A stretch of 64,000 nt of DNA from Pseudonocardia sp. C8. Lineage in GTDB: Bacteria > Actinomycetota > Actinomycetes > Mycobacteriales > Pseudonocardiaceae. This document shows positions 50,408 to 58,545 of the stretch, in pieces; position 1 is the first letter of the stretch; every line of letters begins with the position of its first letter. Under the pieces are notes generated by a model. That model was not told the DNA's origin and ran no database searches. It saw only the letters and a list, made by a program, of their open reading frames with translations. The DNA lies in contig NZ_JACMTR010000002.1 in NCBI RefSeq assembly GCF_014267175.1, positions 1,658,501 to 1,722,500 on the forward strand, in the 5' to 3' direction. A program made the position numbers and the translations under genes.

Positions 50408-51580
50408 TCAGCCGTTTCCTTCGCAGCCGACACCGTCGTCGTCGGCGTCCAGCCGGTGCCGGTCACTGCCGATCACCTGGTACGGCCCGCCGGGCAGGTC
50501 CCCGCAGTCGAGGTCCTTCGCCGACACCGGGACGCACGGCGTGTACCCGGCATCGCACCCGCCCCGGGCCGGGGCAGGTGCCGCCGCTGCGGGGGCGGGC
50601 TCCGAACCGGCCGGCGCGGTCACCGCGGGCGGCGCGGCCGCGAGCCGGCTCTCCTCGGCCGCGCGGTCGGCGCGCCGCCGATCCTCCTCCTCCCGTTCGG
50701 CGCGCCGCCGCTGCTCGGCCTCGCGGGCCGCACGGTCGGCCGCGGCCTTCTCCGCCTGCTCGCGGGCGATCCGCTCCTGCTCTGCGGCCAGGCGCTTCCG
50801 CGTCTCGTCGGCCAGCGCCGTCCAGCGCGCGTGCAGGGCGCGGGCGTCGGCGTGGGCCGTGCCGACGGAGCCCGCGAGGCGGCGGTCGTCGTCGGGGGAC
50901 AGCGCCGCCCACACCAGGCCCCGGCGCGGGCCGGTGAACGCGGACTGCACGGCGCCGATCTCGTCGATCAGCACCAGGGTCCGCTGCGCGGCACGGTCGA
51001 GCCCGGCCGGATCCGGTGACGGGAACCGCAGTTCGTGCTGCGCGCTCGCGACCGCCGAGGTCGCCTTCTCCACCCGGGCGGGGACCGTGCAGGCGACCGC
51101 GGGGGAGTAGAGCCCGCGGGCGGCCACGCGCGCCTCGTCCTGCGCGTCGAGGACGTCGTCGTAGAACCGGTCGTTGGGCTCGATCAGCACGGCGGTGCCG
51201 AGACCTTCCCGGGCCAGCTCCGCGTTCACCAGGCGTCCGGCGCCGTCGTGGACGCCGGCCAGGGTGCGGCCGTGGGTGTCGATCCGGTCCTCGTCGTAGG
51301 TGAGCGTGACCGTGCTGCCCACCGGGATCAGCTCGCCGAGCCGGGCCGCGGCCTGCGGGCCGAGGCACTCGACGTCGGCGTCGGGGTCCTTGGTCTCCGG
51401 CGTGTCGACGTTGAGCAGCCGGATCCGCGCGGACCGGCCGTCGACGGTCGCGTCGAACGTGTCACCGTCGACGATCCGGGTGACGACGGCGGCGTCCGAC
51501 GATGCCACCGTCGTCACGACCCCCACCCCGACGGTCACACCGGTGACCGCCAGGACACCGACGACGAGCTTTCCGATCAC
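50408..51580 (-). CDS. Thermonuclease (SNase)-like protein with excalibur domain
   Basis: A 390-residue protein. A hydrophobic N-terminus (residues 4-27) is a signal peptide or anchor. The SNase domain (about 30-165) has VVDGDTFDATV-like VDGDTFDAT, RLLNVDTPE and the metal/catalytic positions Asp and Arg expected of staphylococcal nuclease, followed by a YDEDRIDTHGR block. A charged coiled-coil-like stretch (about 255-320) leads to a C-terminal excalibur-type Ca-binding motif with GYTPCVP, DLDCGDL and DADDDGVGCEGNG. It cleaves DNA/RNA outside the cell or at the surface. It is convergent with the HNH gene, 27 bases away. Confidence 0.9.
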   Translation of the reverse strand: MIGKLVVGVLAVTGVTVGVGVVTTVASSDAAVVTRIVDGDTFDATVDGRSARIRLLNVDTPETKDPDADVECLGPQAAARLGELIPVGSTVTLTYDEDRIDTHGRTLAGVHDGAGRLVNAELAREGLGTAVLIEPNDRFYDDVLDAQDEARVAARGLYSPAVACTVPARVEKATSAVASAQHELRFPSPDPAGLDRAAQRTLVLIDEIGAVQSAFTGPRRGLVWAALSPDDDRRLAGSVGTAHADARALHARWTALADETRKRLAAEQERIAREQAEKAAADRAAREAEQRRRAEREEEDRRRADRAAEESRLAAAPPAVTAPAGSEPAPAAAAPAPARGGCDAGYTPCVPVSAKDLDCGDLPGGPYQVIGSDRHRLDADDDGVGCEGNG

Positions 51581-52107
51581 GGCACGGACCCCCGGATGCC
51601 ACGGGCCGATCCGGATACGCTGCCGGCCCTGTCCTGCACTGCATCCGGCGCATCGGACGCCCGGGAGACCCCGTTAGCGGCAGGGTGTCGACCGGACCCG
51701 GAGATCATCACTTCTGTCGATCCACGGTGCCGGCGACGACCACGAGCTGATCCGTCCCCGGAACGTCCGTGCCCGGAACGCCCTCGCCGAGGTGCAGCCG
51801 AGGGGTCCGCGAAGATCGACAATTCGCGCTGATCTGCATCTCGGCGGGATCCGGCGGGCCGGCGCGGCCCGGGGCCCGGCCGACGCAGGGTCCGAGCCGC
51901 GCCGGCCCGGACCCCCGCCCGGCGGCGGCCGGCACCCCCCGACGCCGGTCGCCGCCGGTACACGCGCGCGCAGCAACCCCCTCGCTGCGCCGTATGCTCG
52001 GCAATCGTGCACCGTCGATCATGAACGGACCTTGTGGGAACCTTGAACCCGCAGGTCAGATCCGGTAGAAACGTCGCCCGGCACGGCGTGAGAGGGGACC
52101 GAGAACG
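51581..52107. other. Intergenic region, 527 bp, divergent nuclease / SARP regulator
   Basis: No convincing gene is seen; the frames crossing it lack protein-like composition. It is very GC-rich in the middle (51840-51960). A good promoter for the SARP regulator lies at its right end (52043-52071). The left part must hold the promoter of the nuclease gene, but no clear box is seen. Confidence 0.6.
52043..52071 (+). promoter_or_regulatory. Sigma-70-type promoter of the SARP regulator
   Basis: -35 TTGAAC (52043-52048), a 17-base spacer and -10 TAGAAA (52066-52071), with the GTG start at 52108 about 30 bases below the expected transcription start. AT content is higher than around it. Box match and spacing are good; function is inferred. 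Confidence 0.6.
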
Positions 52108-55100
52108 GTGGAGTTCCGGGTTCTCGGTGAGGTCGAGGCCCGGGTCGACGGCCGGCTCGTGGACCTGGGGCACGCCCGGCAGCGGCACGTCCTGGCGGCC
52201 TTGCTGGTCGACGCCGACCGGCCGGTGTCGACCGAGCAGATCGTCGACCGCGTCTGGGGCGAGCACGCGGCGCCACGCAGCCGGGACACCGTGTACAGCT
52301 ATCTCTCCCGGCTGCGGCGAACCCTCGCCGGCGCCGGCGTCGAACTCCACCGCCGCCCCGGCGGGCACGTCGTCGCCGTCGACCGGTCGGCCGTCGACCT
52401 GCACCGGTTCCGCGACCTGGTCACCCGCGCCCGGGCCACCGCCGACGCGGAACGCGCGTCGAGCCTGTTCGAGCAGGCACTGGGCCTGTGGCGGGGCGAG
52501 GCGTTCGCGGGCCTGGACGGCGAATGGGTCCAGCGGCTGCGGGAGGGTCTCGAGCAGGAGCGCTACTCCGCGGAGCTCGACGGCAACGACCTGCGCCTGC
52601 GGCGGGGCGACCACGCGGCACTGCTCCCGGTGCTGACCGCGCGAGCTGCGGCGCATCCGCTGGACGAGCGGCTGGCCGGGCAGCTCATGCTCGCCCTCTT
52701 CCGGTGCGGTCGCCAGGCCGACGCCCTGAGCCAGTTCCAGGAGATCCGGTCGCGCCTGGTCGAGGAGCTCGGGCTGGAGCCCGACGCGGCACTGCAGCAG
52801 CTCCACCAGGAGATCCTCGGCGGTGGTCCGGCGGCGGACGACCGGGGGCCGCCGGCCCCGACCGGCCCCGCCGTACCGGCGCAGCTGCCCGCGGAGGTGC
52901 CCGGGTTCACCGGCCGGGCCGGCGACCTCGCGGAGCTCGACCGGCAGCTGAGCGGGCCGGACCCGGCCGCAGGCCCGGGCACCACGGTGCGCATCTCGGT
53001 GATCTCCGGTACGGCAGGGGTGGGCAAGACCGCGCTGGCACTCCGCTGGGCACACCGGTCACGGGACGGCTTCCCGGACGGCCAGCTCTACGTGAACCTG
53101 CGTGGCTACGATCCGGACGAGCCGTTGTCGGCCACCGAGGCCCTGACCCGGCTCGTCCGCGCCCTCAGCATGCCGGGCGCGCAGGTCCCGACCGAGCCCG
53201 AGGAACTGTCCGCCACCTACCGGGGCCTCATCGGCGGGCGACGCGTGCTCGTGGTGCTGGACAACGCGTCCTCGGCCGAGCAGGTCCGTCCGTTGCTGCC
53301 CGGCACGGCATCGGCCGCGGTCGTGGTGACGAGCCGTGACTCGCTGGCCGGGCTGGTCGCCCGGGACGGCGCCCGCCGGCTGCTCCTGGACCGGCTGCCG
53401 GTCGCGGAGGCGGTCGGCCTGCTGGAGTCGCTGATCGGCGACCGGGCGACGGCCGAGGCCGGGGCGGCCGCGACGCTGGCCCACCGCTGCGCCCGGCTGC
53501 CGCTGGCGCTGCGGGTCGCCGCCGAGCTGGTGGCCGGGCGACCCGCCGCCCCGCTGGCGACGCTCGTGGCGGAGCTGGCCGACGAGCAGCGGCGGCTGGA
53601 GCTGCTCGACGCCGCCGGCGACGCACGCACCGCCGTCCGCGCCGTCTTCTCCTGGTCCTACCGGCAGCTGCCGGACGACTCCGCGCGGGCGTTCCGGGTG
53701 CTCGGCCTGCATCCGGGCCCCGACCTCGACTCCTACGCGGCCGCGGCCCTCACGGGCACGGGCCTCGACCGCGCCCGGGACCTGGTGGCCGGCCTCGCCC
53801 GCGGGCACCTGATCCGCGAGGTGGCCCCGGACCGGTACGAGATGCACGACTTGCTCCGGGCCTACGCCGTGCAGCGTAGCTCCGCGGTCGACACCGAGCA
53901 GGACCGGCGGGACGCGCTGACCAGGCTCTTCGACTTCTACATGCACGCTGCCGGGTGTGCGATGGACGCCCTCGCGCCGGCCGAGACGGCGCTGCGGCCC
54001 CGGGTCGGGCCGGCGACCACGCCCGTGCCCCCGATCGACGACCCCGGCACGGGGCGGGCCTGGCTGGACGCCGAACGGGCCTGCCTCACCGCCGTGTGCG
54101 TCCACGCCGCCGTGCACGGCTGGCCGGCCCATGCCACGGACCTTGCCGGAACCGTCGCCCGCTACTTCGAGCTCGGCGGGCACTACCTGGAGGCGGTCGC
54201 GGTCCACACCCACGCCCGCGATGCCGCGCAGCGGACCGGCGACCGGGCCGCGGAGGGGCGGGCGCTCGACAATCTCGGCCTCGTGCACCGGTGGCAGGGC
54301 CGCTATCCGGACGCCGCCGAGGAACACCGCCGGGCCGTGGTGCTGTCCGCCGAAGCCGGCGACCGGATCGGGGAGGCGTACGCGCTGGGCAACGTCGGTC
54401 TCGTCGCCTGGCAGCAGGGCGACTACACGCAGGCCGCCGAGTACCAGCTCCGGGCGCTGGCGCTGTTCCGGGAGATCGGGGACCGGGTCGGGGAGGCGCG
54501 AACCGTGACCTGCCTCGGGTTCGTGCGCCGGCGCCAGGGGCGGTACCGGGAGGCGGCGGAGCACCACCGCAGTGCGCTGGCCTTGTTCGAGGACCTCTGC
54601 GATCCGATCGGGGAGTCCTACACCCACGCCAGCCTGGGGCTCGCCCTGTCCCGGATGGGTCACGACGACGAGGCCGTCGAGCACCACCGGCACAGCCTCG
54701 TGCTGTTCCGCGAGAACGGGGACCGTGCCGGGGAGGCGTACGCGCTGGGGAACCTGGGGCTCGTCGACTGCCAGCGGGGTGACCTCGCACAGGCGATCGC
54801 CCACCACCAGCAGGCGCTGGCCGTCGGCCGCGAGATCGGTGACCGGGCGACGGAGGCGTACAGCCTCGACGACCTCGGCGTGGTGTACCGGAGGCAGGGC
54901 CGTACCGCGCTGGCCGTGCGCCACCACCAGCAGGCCCTCGCCCGATGCCGGGACATCGGCGAGCTGCCGGGCGAGGCCAAGGCGCTCAACAACCTGGGGG
55001 AGACGCGGTACGCCGCCGGCGAGCCCGCCGGAGCCCGGCACGAGCACGCCGCCGCGCTCACCCTCGCCACCCGGATCGGCGACCGGTACGAGCAGGCGCG

Positions 55101-55257
55101 GGCGCACGACGGTGTCGCCCGCTGCCTGCGTGACGCCGGCGACCCCGAGCAGGCCCGCGGTCACTGGCGGGAGGCGCTCGACCTCTACACCGATCTCGAG
55201 GTCCCCGAGGCGGCGGGGGTGCGCGCGGAGCTGAGCGGGCTCGAGCGGCCGACCTGA
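52108..55257 (+). CDS. SARP/AfsR-type regulator with NB-ARC and TPR domains
   Basis: A 1049-residue regulator. An OmpR-type winged helix and BTAD domain make up residues about 1-245 (FRVLGEVEARVDGRLVDLG at the start). The NB-ARC ATPase spans about 275-560 with P-loop GTAGVGKTALA (Lys about 307) and Walker B VLVVLDN. TPR repeats cover about 690-1040; eight or so units of about 40 residues each carry A-x-x-NLG-type cores (for example ALGNVGLVAWQQGDYTQAAE). AfsR-like proteins switch on secondary metabolism or stress genes after phosphorylation or ligand binding. No biosynthetic cluster is adjacent in this window, so its targets are elsewhere. GTG at 52108 is used because the frame starts with the SARP N-terminus there. 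Confidence 0.93.
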   Translation: MEFRVLGEVEARVDGRLVDLGHARQRHVLAALLVDADRPVSTEQIVDRVWGEHAAPRSRDTVYSYLSRLRRTLAGAGVELHRRPGGHVVAVDRSAVDLHRFRDLVTRARATADAERASSLFEQALGLWRGEAFAGLDGEWVQRLREGLEQERYSAELDGNDLRLRRGDHAALLPVLTARAAAHPLDERLAGQLMLALFRCGRQADALSQFQEIRSRLVEELGLEPDAALQQLHQEILGGGPAADDRGPPAPTGPAVPAQLPAEVPGFTGRAGDLAELDRQLSGPDPAAGPGTTVRISVISGTAGVGKTALALRWAHRSRDGFPDGQLYVNLRGYDPDEPLSATEALTRLVRALSMPGAQVPTEPEELSATYRGLIGGRRVLVVLDNASSAEQVRPLLPGTASAAVVVTSRDSLAGLVARDGARRLLLDRLPVAEAVGLLESLIGDRATAEAGAAATLAHRCARLPLALRVAAELVAGRPAAPLATLVAELADEQRRLELLDAAGDARTAVRAVFSWSYRQLPDDSARAFRVLGLHPGPDLDSYAAAALTGTGLDRARDLVAGLARGHLIREVAPDRYEMHDLLRAYAVQRSSAVDTEQDRRDALTRLFDFYMHAAGCAMDALAPAETALRPRVGPATTPVPPIDDPGTGRAWLDAERACLTAVCVHAAVHGWPAHATDLAGTVARYFELGGHYLEAVAVHTHARDAAQRTGDRAAEGRALDNLGLVHRWQGRYPDAAEEHRRAVVLSAEAGDRIGEAYALGNVGLVAWQQGDYTQAAEYQLRALALFREIGDRVGEARTVTCLGFVRRRQGRYREAAEHHRSALALFEDLCDPIGESYTHASLGLALSRMGHDDEAVEHHRHSLVLFRENGDRAGEAYALGNLGLVDCQRGDLAQAIAHHQQALAVGREIGDRATEAYSLDDLGVVYRRQGRTALAVRHHQQALARCRDIGELPGEAKALNNLGETRYAAGEPAGARHEHAAALTLATRIGDRYEQARAHDGVARCLRDAGDPEQARGHWREALDLYTDLEVPEAAGVRAELSGLERPT
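54230..55200 (+). repeat. Tandem ~120-bp coding repeats (TPR units)
   Basis: The TPR segment of the SARP regulator repeats at about 120-base intervals, recognisable by recurring blocks such as GGCGACCGG...GAGGCGTACGCGCTGGG. It is coding repeat, not CRISPR or satellite. Such repeats can change in number by recombination. Confidence 0.7.
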
Positions 55258-55265
55258 GGGCGCCG

Positions 55266-55766
55266 TCAGGCCCGGTCGTGGTCCTGCGAGTCGTGCCACG
55301 GCGGGGTGAGCAGGGCATCCATCCGGCGCAGCTCGGCGCGGTGCAGTGCGCTGAGCCGGGTGAGGATCCGGTCGCCGGCGGTCGTGAGCAGCACCCGGAC
55401 CGCCCGGGCGTCGTCGGGGTGGGCGGCCCGCTCGACCAGGCCCTGCGCCTGCGCCCGGTTGACGAGCTCGACCACGCTGTGGTGCCGCAGCTGCAGCCGG
55501 TCGGCCAGCTCCCGGACCGTCGCCCATTCCCGCTCCGGGAAGCCCTTGAGGGCGAGCAGCAGCTGGTACTGCTGCGGGGTCAGCCCGTGCCCGCGCACGG
55601 TCTCCTCGCTGAACCGCAGGTAGCTGCGGATCCCGAACCGGAACCGGGCGAGCGCCTCGAAGTCCCGTTTGGTGAGCGCACCCGCTTCGGGCTGGTCGTC
55701 CTCGATCACCACGCGCTCATCCCACCATGCCGTCGTCGTCCGGAGGATGTGTCCGGCCGGGGACAT
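55266..55766 (-). CDS. MarR family transcriptional regulator
   Basis: A 166-residue MarR protein. The winged helix-turn-helix covers about residues 60-130 (TVRELADRLQLRHHSVVELVNRAQAQGLVER; wing with HPDDARAVRVLLT). Such dimers usually repress stress or efflux genes until a phenolic or oxidant ligand binds. It is divergent to the DUF3040 and slipin genes, and a small dyad TATCG-N5-CGATA lies ahead of its start (55779-55793), a possible operator. Confidence 0.9.
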   Translation of the reverse strand: MSPAGHILRTTTAWWDERVVIEDDQPEAGALTKRDFEALARFRFGIRSYLRFSEETVRGHGLTPQQYQLLLALKGFPEREWATVRELADRLQLRHHSVVELVNRAQAQGLVERAAHPDDARAVRVLLTTAGDRILTRLSALHRAELRRMDALLTPPWHDSQDHDRA

Positions 55767-55778
55767 CGTGACACGGTC

Positions 55779-55793
55779 TATCGTTGTGCGATA
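55779..55793. promoter_or_regulatory. Small dyad ahead of marR/DUF3040
   Basis: TATCG-N5-CGATA, a perfect 5-bp inverted repeat followed by AT-rich ATATAAATT, unusual in this GC-rich DNA. Located 13 bases upstream of the MarR start and 57 ahead of the DUF3040 start. A MarR operator/promoter is plausible. Confidence 0.45.
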
Positions 55794-55849
55794 TAAATTG
55801 TCCGGAACCGGGTGCTCCAGGACCGGCGGCCACCGTCCGGAGGTCGATC

Positions 55850-56155
55850 ATGCTCAACGACCGTGAGCGCAAGACCCTGCACGATCTCGAACAGCAGCTC
55901 GTGCAGGACGACCCCGGCTTCCAGCGCAGGTTCGAGACGCGCGCCCGGGAGCTGGGCCGCCCCGGCCTCGTGACCGTGCTCGGGCTGGTGCTGCTCGTGG
56001 TGGTGGTCCTCTTCCTGCTGCTCGCCGGCGCGGTCGGCGGCGCACTCGTGCTGGCCGCGGCGGGCGGGTGGGCCTGGTGGATGATGCGCGGCCGGTCCCG
56101 GCCCGCATCGGGCGGACGACCCCCGGAGAGCGGGCCCGGCGACGGGCCGGGCTGA
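55850..56155 (+). CDS. DUF3040 domain-containing protein
   Basis: A 101-residue actinobacterial protein of unknown function. LNDRERKTLHDLEQQLVQDDPGF is the DUF3040 signature; two hydrophobic stretches follow (about 41-62 and 65-78), then a G/P/R-rich tail. It is a small membrane protein. ATG at 55850 has CCGGAGG 6 bases upstream. It precedes the slipin gene by 61 bases, perhaps in one operon. Confidence 0.88.
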   Translation: MLNDRERKTLHDLEQQLVQDDPGFQRRFETRARELGRPGLVTVLGLVLLVVVVLFLLLAGAVGGALVLAAAGGWAWWMMRGRSRPASGGRPPESGPGDGPG

Positions 56156-56216
56156 GACCGCACCGGGGACGACGGCCGGACCGACCGGTCGCCGCAGACG
56201 AGCGCCGGAGGGCGAC

Positions 56217-57278
56217 ATGGATGTTCTCGTCGTGGTTCTGATCATGATCGCCGGCCTGGGGGCGCTGCTGCTCGGTGCCGGCGTCCGCATCGTCACCCAG
56301 TACGAGCGGGGCGTGGTGTTCCGGTTCGGCCGGGTGCTCCCGGAGACCCGCGGGCCGGGACTCAGCGTGATCGTGCCGTTCGCCGACCGGATGCGGAAGG
56401 TGAACATGCAGATCGTGACGCAGCCGGTCCCGGCCCAGGACGGCATCACCCGGGACAACGTGACGGTCCGGGTCGACGCGGTCATCTACTACCGGGTGGT
56501 CGACCCGGTGCGGGTGGCGGTGGACGTGCAGGACTACGCCGCGGCGATCCTCCAGGTCGCGCAGGCGTCGCTGCGCTCGATCATCGGCAAGAGCGATCTC
56601 GACGACCTGCTGTCGAACCGGGAGCGGCTCAACCAGGGCCTGGAGCTGATGATCGACAGCCCGGCCGTCGGCTGGGGTGTGCACCTCGACCGGGTCGAGA
56701 TCAAGGACGTCGCGCTCCCGGAGTCGATGAAACGGTCGATGTCGCGGCAGGCCGAGTCCGAGCGCGAGCGCCGGTCGCGGGTGATCACCGCCGAGGGGGA
56801 GCTGCAGGCGTCCCGGACGCTCGCCGAGGCGGCCGAGGTGATGACCGCGCACCCGGCCGCGCTGCAGCTGCGGCTGCTGCAGACCGTCGTCGAGGTGGCC
56901 GCGGAGAAGAACTCGACGATGATCCTTCCGTTCCCGGTGGAGCTGCTGCGGTTCCTCGACGGGGCCAGGGAGGCCGCGTCCGGCAACGGCGCGGCCGCGC
57001 ACGGGACCGCGCAGGCCGGGACGGCGGCGACCCGGCCGGTCCGGGACCCTGCGGAATCCGAGGGCGAGGCGGGGAGCCCGGTGGGTGAAGGACGTTCCCC
57101 GGTGGAGACCGGCGAGATGGAGGCGCGCACGGCGAAGGGCGGCCCCGCGCTGGAGCACGGCGGGGCGGAGGGTCCCGCGGCCGAGCTCGGCGGGGCCGGC
57201 GGACCCGTGGTGGACAACGACGCGGTCAAGCGCGTCGTGGCGACGGCGAACGGCGCGGTCGTCCGGCCCGGCTCCTGA
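56217..57278 (+). CDS. Slipin / SPFH (band 7) domain protein
   Basis: A 353-residue membrane-anchored SPFH protein. An N-terminal transmembrane segment (about 3-25) is followed by the band-7 domain (YERGVVFRFGRVLPETRGPGL, TRDNVTVRVDAVIYYRVVDP, EIKDVALPESMKRSM) and a helical part with EGELQASRTLAEAAEVM. The last ~85 residues are low-complexity, rich in G, A, E and P. Slipins (stomatin-like) form oligomers in the membrane and modulate proteases and channels. Partner NfeD-type or protease genes are not seen here. Confidence 0.93.
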   Translation: MDVLVVVLIMIAGLGALLLGAGVRIVTQYERGVVFRFGRVLPETRGPGLSVIVPFADRMRKVNMQIVTQPVPAQDGITRDNVTVRVDAVIYYRVVDPVRVAVDVQDYAAAILQVAQASLRSIIGKSDLDDLLSNRERLNQGLELMIDSPAVGWGVHLDRVEIKDVALPESMKRSMSRQAESERERRSRVITAEGELQASRTLAEAAEVMTAHPAALQLRLLQTVVEVAAEKNSTMILPFPVELLRFLDGAREAASGNGAAAHGTAQAGTAATRPVRDPAESEGEAGSPVGEGRSPVETGEMEARTAKGGPALEHGGAEGPAAELGGAGGPVVDNDAVKRVVATANGAVVRPGS

Positions 57279-57320
57279 CCCGTCCTGGTCGCGCCGCAGA
57301 CCCCGGTCCGCGCCACGGCG

Positions 57321-57402
57321 AGGCCGGTGTGGTCGGGCGCGGCCGGTGTGGCCGGTGACACCGATGTGGCCGGGCGTGGCCGGTGAGGCCGGGCGTGGCC
57401 GT
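57321..57402. repeat. Short GGCCGGTG/GGCCGGGCG tandem repeat
   Basis: Several imperfect units of GGCCGGTGTGG and GGCCGGGCGTGG in a row between the slipin gene and the next small frame. Simple GC-rich iteration; no gene seen. Prone to slippage. Confidence 0.5.
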
Positions 57403-57409
57403 GCGCGGG

Positions 57410-57691
57410 TCAGCGTCCGGTGTCGAACGGCCGGCGGTGACCGCGCATGGCGCTGTCGCTGCGGTCGGCCACGGTCTCGGGCTGCGTCTCGTCATCGGCG
57501 GGATCGGCCTGCCGGAACACGACGGGGTCGATCGGGCCGGCCGGGGCGCTGCCGTCGTGCCGCGTCCGGGGCGGCGGGGCCGTGTCGTCGCCGGCCGCGC
57601 GGGGCGCCGGGAACACGGGGGTGTGGGGTGTCCGGAGTCGGGTGGTGATGGGGTGTCCTCTCGGGTCGGCTACGACGACGGCCCCCTGCAC
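57410..57691 (-). CDS. Small hypothetical protein (low confidence, start uncertain)
   Basis: A 93-residue frame with strong G/C third-position bias in the last ~75 codons (for example ...DSAMRGHRRPFDTGR), unlike a random antisense frame. It is hydrophilic and rich in P, D and R, with no recognised family. The GTG at 57691 lies inside the cold-shock terminator stem and lacks a ribosome site; an internal GTG near 57616 is possible. If real, it is the next gene downstream of the cold-shock gene on the same strand. Function unknown. Confidence 0.35.
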   Translation of the reverse strand: MQGAVVVADPRGHPITTRLRTPHTPVFPAPRAAGDDTAPPPRTRHDGSAPAGPIDPVVFRQADPADDETQPETVADRSDSAMRGHRRPFDTGR

Positions 57692-57707
57692 ACGCAGGGG
57701 GCCGTCG
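57676..57707 (-). terminator. Strong hairpin terminator after the cold-shock gene
   Basis: A perfect 14-bp stem CGACGGCCCCCTGC/GCAGGGGGCCGTCG with an ACAC loop, starting 40 bases downstream of the cold-shock stop on the minus strand. No U-tract follows; stems of this strength without U-tracts are the usual intrinsic terminators proposed in actinobacteria. Confidence 0.75.
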
Positions 57708-57747
57708 CGATGTCCGTACGCGGAATCAGATTCCGGTCGGAATCAGA

Positions 57748-57948
57748 TCAGATCTGCACGCTCGAGGCCTGCGGACCCTTGGGGCCCTGCGTGACCTCGT
57801 AACGGACGGCCTGGTTCTCGGTCAGCTCGCGGAATCCGCTGGACTCGATCGCGGAGTAGTGGACGAAAACGTCGGGGCCGCCCTCGTCGGGGGCGATGAA
57901 GCCGAAGCCCTTCTCGGCGTTGAACCACTTCACGGTGCCGTTGGTCAT
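57748..57948 (-). CDS. Cold-shock protein CspA-type
   Basis: A 66-residue CSD protein with both RNA-binding motifs intact: [12 protein letters not shown] (RNP1) and VFVHYSAI (RNP2). It binds single-stranded nucleic acid and prevents secondary structure in mRNA. GGAGATCCCC lies ahead of the ATG. The 240-base region upstream is AT-richer in part and may include a long leader, as in other csp mRNAs. Terminator at 57676-57707. Confidence 0.95.
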   Translation of the reverse strand: MTNGTVKWFNAEKGFGFIAPDEGGPDVFVHYSAIESSGFRELTENQAVRYEVTQGPKGPQASSVQI

Positions 57949-58189
57949 GGGGATCTCCTCTGGTCGGAGCGTGGGGACGGGGCCGCGCCACGTCGGCGAA
58001 GGCCCGGGTCAGCGTGAAACCCAGACGGCAGCCAGCTCCAGCAAGACCAAAGACAGCGAATCCGCCCGCATCATCATCCTGCGAGCGTGTAGCACACACG
58101 AAACTCAGAACTACGGTGACCGAAATCGACACTACATGGCCCGGCGAGGGCGCGCAATTCCGGGGTGACCGGAGTCATTTCCGCCCAGG
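57949..58189. other. Probable long 5' leader and promoter of the cold-shock gene
   Basis: About 240 bases between the two cold-shock-type genes, transcribed leftward into the CspA-type gene. The half near 58060-58130 is AT-richer (ATCATCATCCTGCG, ACTCAGAACTACGGTG). No gene seen. A leader of this length is usual for csp mRNAs; exact promoter not resolved. Confidence 0.45.
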
Positions 58190-58390
58190 TCAGAGCGTGA
58201 AGACGCCGACGGCCTCGTCGCCGTCGCGCCCCGGCCGGACATCCAGCTGCACCCGGTCCCCGGCGTGGAGGCTCTGGCCTCCGCCGCCCTCGATCCCGGC
58301 GCGGGTGACGCGCACGGAGGAGCCGTCCTCCAGGACGATCTCGCCGACGCCCGCCAGGGCGTCGAACCACTCCACGGTTCCCGTGTGCAT
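58190..58390 (-). CDS. Divergent cold-shock-domain-like protein
   Basis: A 66-residue protein with a cold-shock-like barrel pattern: TGTVEWFDALAGVGEIVLEDG resembles RNP1-region [12 protein letters not shown] but has lost the aromatic/lysine residues of RNP1 (VGEI for GFGFI), and RNP2 (VFVH) reads VRVTR. It may fold as a CSD without typical RNA binding. ATG at 58390 lies in CATGCATG, with a second ATG 4 bases upstream in another frame. It lies just upstream of the canonical cspA-type gene on the same strand. Confidence 0.65.
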   Translation of the reverse strand: MHTGTVEWFDALAGVGEIVLEDGSSVRVTRAGIEGGGGQSLHAGDRVQLDVRPGRDGDEAVGVFTL

Positions 58391-58545
58391 GCATCTCGTT
58401 TCGTCGGCCGGTGACCCGGCTCGGGATACGCAGGTGTTCCGTCGGACGTACGGCTGCTGCCCGGCAGTCCCGAGCCTACCCGCACGACCGCCGGCGTGCC
58501 CCGGTCGCGGTGGACCGCCCCAGGGCCGCCGGCGCCGCTCGGGTC

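Noticed and set aside
54230..55200. Possible CRISPR-like array with ~120-bp period
   Set aside because: Repeats are coding TPR units with degenerate sequence and no spacer structure.
53059..55527. 822-residue leftward frame opposite the SARP regulator
   Set aside because: Antisense shadow generated by high GC3 of the real gene; no family pattern.
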